A stretch of 64,000 nucleotides of DNA, taken from Ligustrum vulgare (Eukaryota; Streptophyta; Magnoliopsida; Lamiales; Oleaceae). Below the pieces are notes generated by a model. The model was not told where the DNA came from. It did not search any database and was given only the letters and a program-made list of their open reading frames with translations. Both the position numbers and the translations under genes were made by a program. Where the stretch lies: contig OY743184.1 in assembly GCA_963555705.1 (NCBI GenBank), positions 24,154,859 to 24,218,858 of the forward strand, in the 5' to 3' direction. Of the stretch, positions 35,092-44,962 are shown piece by piece; the stretch's first letter is position 1, and each line of letters opens with the position of its first letter.

Positions 35092-37580
35092 GTTATTGAT
35101 TATCACGTGATTTCTCCTTTTTTTTTTTTGTAAGGTAATTCATACAGGTAGCAAATTCGTTTTGTTATTAACATAATTCAGTTTGCAAAATTGTTTATAA
35201 AAAAATTATAAATAACAATTGAATTATTTTTTATAACACACATATTCTAAGCTAGAGAAGAGAGAGGGCGAAGGGCGCTGCTTCGCGCCCTGTCCGCCGG
35301 TGATTCGCCGGCGAAACGTCGGCGCAGAGAGGCGAGCTGCGGTCTAGATGGGTTCAGGTCCTTTGGGATTTTTGGTGCATTTTGGGTGCTAAAATGGGTG
35401 CAAAATCGAGGCTATAATGAGGCTCAAAATAGCGATTTCCGGCGAATAGACCGGCGGTAGGGGTAAGTTTCTGGGTTTAGTTGATTCTTGGGTTTTTGGT
35501 TTGATTTTGGTTGGGATTGGGCAGTGATGATGATGGGTGTGTGCGGTGGTGTCGCGACTGGATGGTGGTGGTTTCGTACGGTGGTTGAGGTGATGATGAT
35601 GATGATGATGATGCTGAAGGAAATGGTTGTGGTTCTGTAGTGGTGGTGGTAGGGTGATACTGGTGGTGATGGTGGAAGTTTGCTGCAGGGGTGGTTTGGC
35701 CGGTTCGATGGAGGCTAAAGTTTGGTGCAGTGGAGCTTGGGTTGGCTGAGCTTTGTGGCGGTTTTGGAATTGGTGATGATGGTGGTTGGTTGTGTTAGTG
35801 ATGAAGGAGGTGGCGGTGGTGATGATTCTTGGCAGTGGGTTGGTGGTGATGATGGTGCAATGGCTGCGTGAGGTTGGCTGCGTGAATGGCGTGGAGGTAG
35901 CGACTAGGTGGTGATTTGTGGCTGGAGATGGAGGTGGTGATGAAGGGGGAAGAGAACCTTACCTCTGCTGACTGGAGGCTGCAATGGATGGAGTTGAAAT
36001 GGGAATGAGGTTGAGAGGAAGGAGAGGTTGGTGAAGAGGGTGATGCTGAAATGGGTTGGATTGTGTAGTGTATAAGAGGGTTTGATAGGTATGGTGTAGT
36101 ATTGGATTGATGTGATGGATGGGGTTGGTGGTGTGAAAGTCTTAACAAGCAATGCACGTAATTCAAGAAAAATCATACGCGAATTGAACTGGGTCGGAAG
36201 AACGAAACTGATAAAATGAGGTTGACGAAATTTGGAATTTAAAACGATTTTGAAAATAATAATTAAAATAAATAATTAAAATAATAAAATTTTGGAAATT
36301 CGAAATTTAATTTAAAATTGAATTAACTCGATATTTCTCGACTTGGCTAGACGAACGCGTCGTGACGTTAATTTAAAAATGGGTGAGATCGCAGCGGCAC
36401 GATTTTCGAAACTTTGAAATAATTAATAAATTGCGTAAAAATTCTCGGTCTCTACAAATATCTCGTGATTTCTCCTTTTTTTTGTAAGGAAATTCGTACA
36501 AGTAGCAAACTCATTTTGTTATAAACAGAATTCTGTTAACAAAATTGTTTATTAAAAATATTATAAATAACAATTGAATTATTCTTTATTACACACATAT
36601 TCTCAAATTATTTTTTAAACACATTTTTTTACTTAAAAGAATCACATTCTTTATTTATAAACAATTTTTTTTTTATCAAATAGCAACATTTTCATTGGAT
36701 TATTTTCATTTTTCTGCAATATCAAACTATTTAAATTAGTTAAAGATTTTCACTCACCATTTTTACTTTCTCAAAAAAAAAAAAAAAAAAAAATGATATG
36801 TCGCTACTTATAAACAAAATTTGTAAATTGTTATGAACTAAAGCGAAAAAAGAAAAGAGTAGAGAATATTTATAAAGTTGTGTTTTATTATGAACTAGTA
36901 TTTTCACCCTGATGCACGAGATTTCTATTTGTGATAGTGATTTCGATCAAAATTTATAAATATGATAATTATACATTCATACCAAATAAAAACATAGTAT
37001 AATAACATTTTAATACAAATATCTCGTGATTTCTCCTTTTTTTGTAAGGCAAATCCCTTTTTTTATAAACAGAATTCAGTTTGCAAAATTGTTTATAAAA
37101 AAAATTATAAATAACAATTGAATTATTTTTTATAACACACATATTCTCAAATCACTTTTCAACCACATTATTTTATTTAAAAGAACCACATTCTTTATTT
37201 ATAAACAATTTTTTTTTAATCAAATAGTAACATTTTCATTGGACTATTTTTATTTTTCTGCAATATCAAACTATTTAAATTAGTTAAAGATTTTCACTCA
37301 CCATTTTTACTTTCTCAAAAAAATATTAATCAATAAAAAATGATATGTCGCTATTTATAAACAAAATTTATATATTGTCATGAACTAAAGAGAAAAAAGA
37401 AAAAAGTGGAGAATATTTATAAAGTTGTGTTTTATTGTGAACTAGTATTTTCACACGTGTGATACACGAGATTTCTATTTGTGATAGTGATTTCGATCAA
37501 AATTTATAAAAATATGTTAATTGTGCAATCATATCAAATAAAAACATAATATAATAACATTTTAATACAAAATAGTATTG
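35092..37580. repeat. Tandem repeat, about 560-bp unit, interrupted by an LTR fragment
   Basis: Copies begin with (at)atctcgtgatttctcc at about 36457 and 37019 (spacing 562). A further copy near 35097 is cut after about 150 bp by the LTR fragment. The units include gtttataaacaattttttt, caatatcaaactatttaaat and attttcac..gtg...cacgagatttctatt. They are non-coding. Confidence 0.82.
35250..36456 (-). repeat. LTR fragment related to the 38290-48423 element
   Basis: On the minus strand it starts TGTAGAGACCGAGAATTTTT, parallel to the start of the LTRs at 41750 and 48423 (TATAGCGACCCAGAATTTTT). It shares their cgacttggctagacga.(t)ccgtcg block, G+C-rich (ccggcg) block and TGG/GAT-rich block. It is diverged and lacks the distal LTR part, so it is an older relative of the young element. 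Confidence 0.75.
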
Positions 37581-38089
37581 AATTCAAAACTTTAAAAAAT
37601 ACAAAACTGATCAACATAGGAAATACAACATATGCAAAATTAATTAAAATTGGGAAGTCATAATCTTCATAGGATTTTTCTTTTTCTTTTTAAATTTTTT
37701 TGTTCTTTAAAAAAAGAAGAAATTTTAATTATTATTTAATTTTTTGTTAAACATTCTTCTTATAAATAAGTTATTTATTTTATTTTTTAAATGTTAAAAT
37801 ATTCTGAAATAAAATATAATTTAACAAATAAAATTGACAACCATAAATTTATGTTGACATTGAATTGGTAAAGATTATTGTTGGTCTATTTTTTATGTAT
37901 TTAATTTTATTTCCAAATGGGTAAATGTTGTTTTATTTGTAAAATAACTTGTTTTTTAGAAATTTTTGTTGTATTTGAAATAATTATTAATTTCTTAATT
38001 AAAATTGATTCGATCGTTCTTCAACCCGTTCGATCTTCTGACTCTTGGCCTGTTACCTTTTTCAGATCGAATCGATTTTAGATTTTTTG
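37581..38089. other. A+T-rich spacer
   Basis: No gene, inverted repeat or coding signal is recognised. Confidence 0.4.
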
Positions 38090-38289
38090 AACATTGAGTA
38101 TTATATAACTTAAATGATATAATTTAAAATTAATGAGATATTGAGGAAAAATAAAAAAAATAAAAATATTTACATTTGATCTTTGAGACAATTTTAGGGA
38201 CAATATATGTTAAGTTTGCTCTCATTTATTATATTGTATTAAATTTCTCGTTGAGATCTTCCTTTTAACATCCATATTACATATCTTTT
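38090..38289. repeat. Left part of a ~245-bp tandem array, split by the LTR retrotransposon
   Basis: The phrase gatctttgagacaatttt...gctctcatttatta...ccatattacatatctttt matches the units to the right of the retroelement. The array continues directly at 48424. Confidence 0.82.
38285..38289. repeat. Left target-site duplication CTTTT
   Basis: CTTTT at 38285-38289 is repeated at 48424-48428, immediately outside the two LTRs. This proves the outer borders of the retroelement. Confidence 0.93.
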
Positions 38290-41200
38290 TGTAGCGCCCC
38301 GAGTTCCGTATACCCGATTCACTACGTCATTTTCTGTCTAAATTTTTTCGAATAATATTTTTGCGGAAGAAATAGTTGAAATTCATTTTTGGCAACATTA
38401 AATAAACTGTAATGGCCGCTAAAATTGAAAACATTTATGAAACCATTTGAAATAGTAAATCGAACCATTAATATTGTAAAGAAATTGCCAATATCATAAT
38501 TTCTCAAATAAATGAACTTCTCTAAATTATTCGATTGTTTGGAAAATACGGAAATCATTAACGTCAAACTTTCAACCGTTCAACGATTATTGCCACCATC
38601 ATTCATCGCTCGCCACCGTCTCCGAAATCTGCAAAACTGTTAAAAGTAGGGTGAGTATTTCATGGGGGAAATACTCAGTAGACTCATCGCAAATTAATTT
38701 AATTTATAAGATGATTAAACACATAAATCCCGGCTCTTTATAAAACGGGCATTGATAGAGTTTCTTTATAAAACTGCTCTTGATAAAACTCATATTGTGC
38801 ATTACAGCACGGGACATATTTTGCAAATCATATGCTCTTTGAAAACATCTCTTTGAAAACAGTTCTTTGAAAACCATATACTTATAAAACATTTTAATTA
38901 TGCCAAGCATAATTTCTTTTGAAAGCATAACATAAGATAGGATTGAAATCCTCATAAACATAAGAATTTTACCGAACTTAGGTGGTAAGAATTCTTATGT
39001 AGTAAGTATACCAAGCATAATTTTCTGAAATTCATAGGGATCAATTGCATCATAATATAAGATAGGATCGAAATCCTCATAAACATATGCGACAGGAATT
39101 TTACCGAACTTAGGTGGTAAATCCTCATAAACATATGGAAAGACAGGAATTTTACCGAACTTAGGTGGTAAATCCTCATAAACTTATGGAGACACAAGAA
39201 TGTTACCGAACTTAGGTGGCAAGAATTCTTATGTGTAGCGCTACTAAAACTCCGGTCCCCTTAACATATCATAACTTATCATATGGGACCCAAAACAATC
39301 TTGGTAGATTGATTTCATAGCAATGATCCAAAAAAACATTTTCGTGAAGCATAGGGTATACTTACTTTTCGTAAAAACATAAAGTATATTTTCTTTTCAT
39401 AAAAACATACTTACTTTTCATAACAACATAAGGTATATTTACCTTTCATAAAAACATACTTGTTTTTCTTAAAAATTGACTTTCACAAGTCACATGACAT
39501 TCATATGAAATCATAATTTAAATTAATTAATAAGTGCGAGTCTACCTCAAATCCGACGAGTGCAAAGTTGAGCGGGAATGACTTCAATTTCTTTAAATTC
39601 TCCGTACGTTTCGTCTTAAGCCAATAAGTCACTTTAGTATATCGAATATATAGTTCAAAATGATAAATTATAATTTTGAGGACTAAAATTGATGTTTTGA
39701 AAGTTGAGGGACTAAAATGAATACTTTTGAAAGTTCAGGGACTAAAATAGATATTTTGAAAGTTGAGGGATTAAAATGAATACTTTGAAACTTGGGCTTA
39801 AAAGTAAATCAGCAGGTATTGAAATAAAAGAGTTTAAAGTTAAAGGGCTGAAGTAAATCATTTAAAACTTTGGGGCTGAAATGGATAACTTAAAAAGTTG
39901 GGGACTGATTTGAAAACCTTTAAAACTTCAGGGACCAAGCTGCAATTTCTGAAAATTAAATATATATCTCAGATCTTATCTCTTTCTTTCAAAACGCACT
40001 CCGCCTCTCTCAAAAGACTCAGGCGACGGAGGTGCGAACCGAGGCATATAACGAGGCTCAAAATCTGATCGTGTCTGCGATATGAAAAACTAAGGCAGAG
40101 AGGGAGAAAGGCGAGACACCGGCGAAGAAGAAGAAGATCCGTGGTTACTGTCGGTGATTTAGGCTAGGTTTGGTGCGAAAGATGGGGGAAATAAATGATT
40201 AAACCGAGGTTGATGATTGCGGTTTCCGACGATAATCCGGCGGAAAAACGATCAGCAGCTGAGGTAAGTACTTGGGTTAACTTATTTCTTGTTTTGATTT
40301 TTAATTTGGGGCTGGGCAGTGGAGGCGATGGGGTTGAATCATGGTGGTTTAGGGGAGGCTGAGTGGCGACTTGTTGATGGAGATGGTCATGGTTGCTGTT
40401 CTATTTCTTGATTCTCGTGGATGATGGTTAGGCTGATTCGAAATTGGTAGTAGTTGGCTGCAAATTAGAGATCCAAGTTTGTGGCTTGGACGAAAAATAC
40501 TTTTCTGTGAATCTGTTGATTAAATCGCGGATGGAAGTGGCGATTTGGGCTGCGAAGTACTTGGGTTGCGATTTGTGAGGTGAACAGAGGCGGTGGTGGA
40601 AAATTTGAGAAATCCGATGGTGGAGGTTGCGGTGAACTTGAGGTAGTTGGGGGCGGTTCAGGCGATGAGTGCCGAGGGTGTTGATGGTGGCCGTGACTGA
40701 GGACTGCAGTGGTTCAGCTGATGATGAAGGTGGTGAGTTGGAGGTGGCTGTTGGTTGGGCAGTGGTGTTCGATTGGTATTCAGATTTATGTAGCTGATTG
40801 GTATGGGAACTGTGGTGGTGGTGATCTAACTTGGAAGGAAGCAGGGTGGTTTGGGTGTGGCGATGATGGAGGTTCTGCAGATGGGTTGATTTCGCAGGCA
40901 GTAGAGATGGTATGAATTAGTGGATTGATATAATGATGGAAAAGCTGTGGTTATGGATTGATGATGATGATAATGGTGCTGTAAAGGAATTTGTGGGGGT
41001 ATGAATGATATTGAAAAATGTTGTAGTGGTATCAAATGGGTGTGTGAATTATTATGTCTCAAAGACATAATAATGTTGAATGGGTGGATAAGAAAAGAAA
41101 AGAGGTGATGATAGATTAGATTATTGTGGAAATTTTATATAGTAGGGATGCTTTTGGTGTTGTGTACGTAAATTGTGATGAGGGATAAGAGTGTATGTAT

Positions 41201-41750
41201 TGATTAGGGATTATAGTATAAGATAGTGTAGAATTAGGTATGAGATTGGGTTTTGTTATGGTTTAAAGGAAAAGAAAAGGAAAAGAAAAGGAAAAGGAAA
41301 TGATTAAAGGGGAGACATGGGGAATCAAAATAAATAATAGAATAGAATATGGGTTGTGCCATAATTTGAGGCGGAAAGAAGAAAACACGTGGGAGGAAAA
41401 GTTTGGTTTAGTTTGATATGATAAATATTGAACTAACTTCGATTAAGAAATGAAATTAAAATTGATATAAAAATTGAATTACGTATTTGGACTTGAAATA
41501 ATTTGAATAAGGAAAATTGAGATATTTTAATAAATTTGGAATTCAAAATGATTTTGAAAATAATATTTTGAATAAATAATTAAAATAACATAATTTTAGA
41601 AATTCGAATTTTAATTTAAAATCGAACAAATTCGATATTTCTTGACTTGGCTAGACGAATCCGTCGCGGCATAAATTTCAAAACAATAGCGACTCAATTT
41701 TCTAAATATTAAAATAATTATTTATTGCATAAAAATTCTGGGTCGCTATA
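38290..41750 (-). repeat. 3' LTR (element orientation), 3461 bp
   Basis: Read on the minus strand it begins TATAGCGACCCAG and ends GGGGCGCTACA. It is identical to 44963-48423 by eye except 40719 (T here, G at 47392). Inside are four copies of a roughly 60-bp unit ending ttttaccgaacttaggtgg (38947-39235), about nine short agggactaaaatga-type units (39680-39945), a G+C-rich zone (40010-40270) and the perfect hairpin ATTATTATGTCT-CAA-AGACATAATAAT (41048-41074). Open frames inside are chance frames. Confidence 0.95.
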
Positions 41751-41751
41751 A

Positions 41752-41763
41752 TCTTTCCTCTTT
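41752..41763 (-). other. Polypurine tract
   Basis: On the minus strand AAAGAGGAAAGA lies one base from the start of the 3' LTR, the position where second-strand synthesis is primed. Confidence 0.8.
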
Positions 41764-42291
41764 AAAATAATTTCGTCCTCGAAATTAAACTTACTTAATC
41801 TTATAATTTCTGAATACTTAATCAGAATATCTTCTTCTTATCATCGAATATTCTCAAAATAATCAAAACAATTCCTGAATATTTTCTCTACGTAAAATAC
41901 CCAAACATATCAACAATATCATCAACTTATCTTTCCAATATTTGTAACCCAAAATTCAGTAAACAAATATCTCCCAAAACTAAGATTCTATACTTAAATG
42001 TCACCACATTTCCTGCAAAGTATTTCTTTCACTTGTATATACGTATGAATTCTGATTCAATACAGTACTCATTTTACTTTCCACGTATCATCACACTATA
42101 CCAAGATTATCATTATTAAAACAAAATATCAGTACCCATAATCCAAGAAAATATTCCAAATCTCCAATCAAATCTCCTTTATCGATAAAATTTAACAGCG
42201 CATTACTTCTTGTCTCCTCTTTTCATTAAAATAATCCAGCGCTTTCTTGCTGGTCACAACATCACGCGGATTCACTCAGATCCTTTACGCT

Positions 42292-42299
42292 TTTAAATA
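42292..42299 (+). promoter_or_regulatory. TATA-like box upstream of the 172-aa ORF
   Basis: TTTAAATA (followed by G) lies 34 bp before the ATG at 42333. The same nine bases TTTAAATAG precede the LOG ORF. That this is a functional TATA box is inferred. Confidence 0.45.
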
Positions 42300-42332
42300 G
42301 TTCATGCTGAGAAGAGGTTGAATCATCAAACA

Positions 42333-42851
42333 ATGGATATCATTCTTTCTAACATTCGCAAGTATTATTCCAGTCTTCCTATGAATGATCTGAGAAAGAT
42401 CTATAAAATAAGGCTCGAAAGATTGAGGTTGCTAATGGCTCATGATATTCCAGAAGATGTTCGCTGGTTGATAGAAGCAAAGGTTCGACTATCTGGTGAA
42501 TTACCATCAACATTTCCAAAGCACATGCCTGGTTTAGGCAAAAGCACGTTTGCAAAGAAACGAAGAGCAAAAAGACTGGGTGGTTGCTACAAATGTGCTC
42601 GTTGGAATTGTGATACTCGTTGCAAATCAGTAGGATATTCTTCTACTAATCGGGATGATAAAATCGAATTCATAAAGGGTGGACTGAGTAAGGAGTCTTT
42701 GGATGATATTCGACTGACTCTTGAGACGCACCCAAGTGGTTATGTACAACGTGAACTTCTCTCCTTATACGCTCAGTTTAATGAGGACAAAAATCGTTAT
42801 AGTCTCCAAAATATAATAGCAAAAGATCCTGTTTGCCAGTCTGTTTTATAA
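42333..42851 (+). CDS. 172-aa basic/cysteine-rich protein resembling Betaflexiviridae nucleic-acid-binding proteins
   Basis: The frame is open from ATG 42333 (context aacaATGg) to TAA at 42849-42851. Residues 69-81 are strongly basic (GKSTFAKKRRAKR). They run directly into a four-cysteine cluster, C85-X2-C88-X4-C93-X3-C97, a likely zinc site. A basic KRRAKxLGxCxxC core leading into a Cys cluster is the hallmark of the small nucleic-acid-binding proteins of carlaviruses and related Betaflexiviridae, which bind RNA/DNA and can act as silencing suppressors. The Cys spacing here is shorter than the carlavirus pattern I know, so homology is an inference. The N-terminal 65 residues and the C-terminal 75 are helical-looking and not recognised. 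It has no introns or stops, and lies antisense to the retroelement, 343 bp upstream of LOG. It could instead be an unrelated plant zinc-binding protein. Confidence 0.6.
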   Translation: MDIILSNIRKYYSSLPMNDLRKIYKIRLERLRLLMAHDIPEDVRWLIEAKVRLSGELPSTFPKHMPGLGKSTFAKKRRAKRLGGCYKCARWNCDTRCKSVGYSSTNRDDKIEFIKGGLSKESLDDIRLTLETHPSGYVQRELLSLYAQFNEDKNRYSLQNIIAKDPVCQSVL

Positions 42852-43194
42852 AATGAGGCTTCTGGCAGTTCAGCAATGATATAAGGTAAATCTTTTGATA
42901 CGCATTTAAAATATTTTGCTGCTTTCTTTCACGCGTTTTGAAAATAAAATATATTTTCCTTTCTCGAGGTTTGATAAAGCTGGAAATAAAATATTAAATC
43001 GCCGAAAGGTGACAGCCTCGATACGATAAAAATATTCAAAAGTGGGCTGATTTTGTCAAAAGTAAATCTTTACTTTTTCAGAATCAATCAAAAATAGTAA
43101 ATTTTTCCGGCTTTAAATAGCCAAACATATTTCATAGTTCAGGCATCCCAAAATCACATCTTCTTCGTAAGTTTTCTCTTCTATACTATCAAAG
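42852..43194 (+). promoter_or_regulatory. Intergenic region with probable LOG promoter
   Basis: The box TTTAAATA (43112-43119, then G) lies 76 bp before the LOG ATG. The sequence between box and ATG is a plausible leader (C/T-rich cttcttcgtaagttttctct). Other bases show no coding signal. Confidence 0.45.
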
Positions 43195-43848
43195 ATGGAA
43201 GCACCAAAACTTCGACAGATCAAAACTATTTGTGTATTTTGTGGATCAAAAGTAGGGAAAGGCTTCGGTTATCTAGAAGCGGCTGTAGATCTTGGAAAGA
43301 AACTGGGGGAAAAAGGTATCACTCTTGTATATGGGGGTGGTAGCAGTGGTCTAATGGGTTGTGTTTCCCAATCTGCTCTTGCAGAGAAATCAAAAGTAAT
43401 CGGTGTTATACCTGTCCCTTTGGTAGATGTTGCAGGCAAAACACGAGGGCATGAAGTTCAAACCTTATCCATCCATGAACGCATAACTTGTATGCTATAT
43501 GGTTCTGATGCCTTTATAGCCCTGCCCGGAGGTTTTGGTACCTTAGAAGAAATCTTTAACATTACCTCGTGGGCTCAACTAGATCTCCATACTAAGCCTA
43601 TTGGGCTTCTGAATGTTAACAATTTCTTTGATGGTTTGTTAACCTTTCTTGATTATGCTGTGGAACAGGGATTCATTTCTCCATTTTCCAGAAGGCTTCT
43701 TATTTCTGCTCCTACTATTGATGAACTACTGGATAAGCTGCAGTCATATATCTCAATACAAGATCCAGCAGGGGTTAAGATAGATTGGTCGCAAGGAAGG
43801 GGAATCAAGCGAAAATGGAGTCCGGTTAATGTAAACTTAACTCTTTGA
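43195..43848 (+). CDS. LOG: LOG-family cytokinin riboside 5'-monophosphate phosphoribohydrolase, intronless
   Basis: LOG enzymes release active cytokinin bases from the nucleotide form in one step, in cytosol and nucleus. The 217-aa product has normal LOG length. It shows CVFCGS (13-18), VYGGGSSGLMG (45-55), the substrate-binding Arg in HER (94-96) and the signature PGGFGTLEE (111-119), followed by SWAQLDLHTKPIGLLNV. The Lys usually following that Arg is Ile here, which places it in a divergent LOG-like branch. Plant LOG genes normally have several introns. This one is a single uninterrupted exon inside a retroelement, antisense to it. That suggests capture of a spliced RNA, although a promoter-like box upstream argues that flanking DNA was acquired too. 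No inactivating change is visible, so it may be functional. Confidence 0.93.
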   Translation: MEAPKLRQIKTICVFCGSKVGKGFGYLEAAVDLGKKLGEKGITLVYGGGSSGLMGCVSQSALAEKSKVIGVIPVPLVDVAGKTRGHEVQTLSIHERITCMLYGSDAFIALPGGFGTLEEIFNITSWAQLDLHTKPIGLLNVNNFFDGLLTFLDYAVEQGFISPFSRRLLISAPTIDELLDKLQSYISIQDPAGVKIDWSQGRGIKRKWSPVNVNLTL

Positions 43849-43858
43849 ATCTTAGAAT

Positions 43859-44070
43859 AGGTGGGGGTAGAGTACGGAGTATTCTCACTCTCGAGACACC
43901 CCTCCATTTACTAGGATTTCCTTAATGTTTAAATCTTGTGTGTACTTCAAAGATTCCAGGTGGTAGATTACGGAGTATTCTTACTCTCGAAACACACCTC
44001 TTTGAAGGTTTCTTTATTTCCTCAAAAGATCAGAGGTGGTAGGATACGGCTACTCCGGAAACACATCTCT
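43859..44070 (+). repeat. Three hairpin-prone repeats downstream of LOG
   Basis: Copies at 43859-43904, 43958-44000 and 44032-44070 each start aggtgg, continue with a tacgg.(g)t(a)ct core and close with a complementary (a)cacctc or acatctct. Each could form a stem from AGGTG/CACCT. They lie in what would be the LOG 3' UTR. Confidence 0.6.
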
Positions 44071-44168
44071 CATTCTGAGGATCTTTCCATGTTTTTCTCT
44101 TATGCTTTCGTGTGTTTCATGTATTTCCTTTCCAGTGTGACTCTTGTGTGTTCTCCTTATGAGAAAAT

Positions 44169-44174
44169 AATAAA
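44169..44174 (+). terminator. Possible polyadenylation signal of LOG
   Basis: AATAAA lies about 320 bp past the LOG stop, in taataaaatctctgtta, followed by T/G-rich sequence. Confidence 0.4.
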
Positions 44175-44947
44175 ATCTCTGTTATCATCTACTAAATCTC
44201 GTTTGTGATGTAAATGAACTTGCATGTCTAAACTTAATTCCTTTAGTAGATGCTTATCATATTATGCTCTTAATTCCAAATGATAAAATTCTGGATAGAG
44301 TCTCCCTTGTAATTTGGACTTATCCAAACCATAAGCATACTTCATAACTCACAATAATAAATAACTCCACATTTGATCACAACGATCTAAAAATATTGAA
44401 AATGATTCCAACACTTCAATATCATCAAAATATCTCATAATTCAATTCATAATTCCTCAACATAACAATTTCAAATCATATTTTTCAATATCACAATATC
44501 ACTTCCTTCCATACCTTAATTGGCTCAAAAGTTATTCCTACTTATAAATATATGCCATAAATCATATTCCCAAAATTTATTCACAAAGCCAAACTTCAAA
44601 ATAAATTTCTCTTCAACATAGAGGCATAATAAATTAACTCAACATAATATCCATTACTTAATTCTCAATAAAATCATATTATTCCCATTATGCTCAACAC
44701 TCGTTTTCTTTTAAAAAAATTTCTCATAAATCATAAGTATCCGAAATACTCTTCATTCTTTCTCATAAATCAATAAAATGAGTATTCGAAATACTGAAAT
44801 AACTTTAAACATCATAAACTTCTTTACCTCGGAGTTGGTGGAACGAATGATGGCAGTGGCAATCTTCATCAATAAAATTTTTATAATGGAAAATATTTCT
44901 TGAAAATTCTTTTTGAAAATTTTTCCAGTCTACAGAAACGCAGACTA
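44175..44947. other. Non-coding interior of the retroelement next to the primer site
   Basis: This is A+T-rich sequence without gag or other domain on either strand. In element orientation it is the 5' untranslated leader. Confidence 0.6.
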
Positions 44948-44959
44948 GCTCTGATACCA
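44948..44959 (-). other. Primer-binding site for tRNA-iMet
   Basis: The minus strand reads TGGTATCAGAGC, the standard complement to the 3' end of plant initiator tRNA-Met, three bases after the LTR end. This fixes the element's orientation as minus. Confidence 0.93.
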
Positions 44960-44962
44960 ACT

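Noticed and set aside
35795..36176. 90- and 123-codon minus-strand frames rich in His/Pro/Ser
   Set aside because: Both are overlapping translations of a low-complexity TGG/GAT tract inside an LTR fragment.
38322..41068. Several 60-85-codon frames that recur at 44995-47741
   Set aside because: They repeat only because the LTRs are duplicated. They lie in short tandem repeats or TGG/GAT-rich sequence and show no domain.
43653..43907. Minus-strand frame opposite LOG
   Set aside because: It is the shadow of the LOG coding strand, with no domain.
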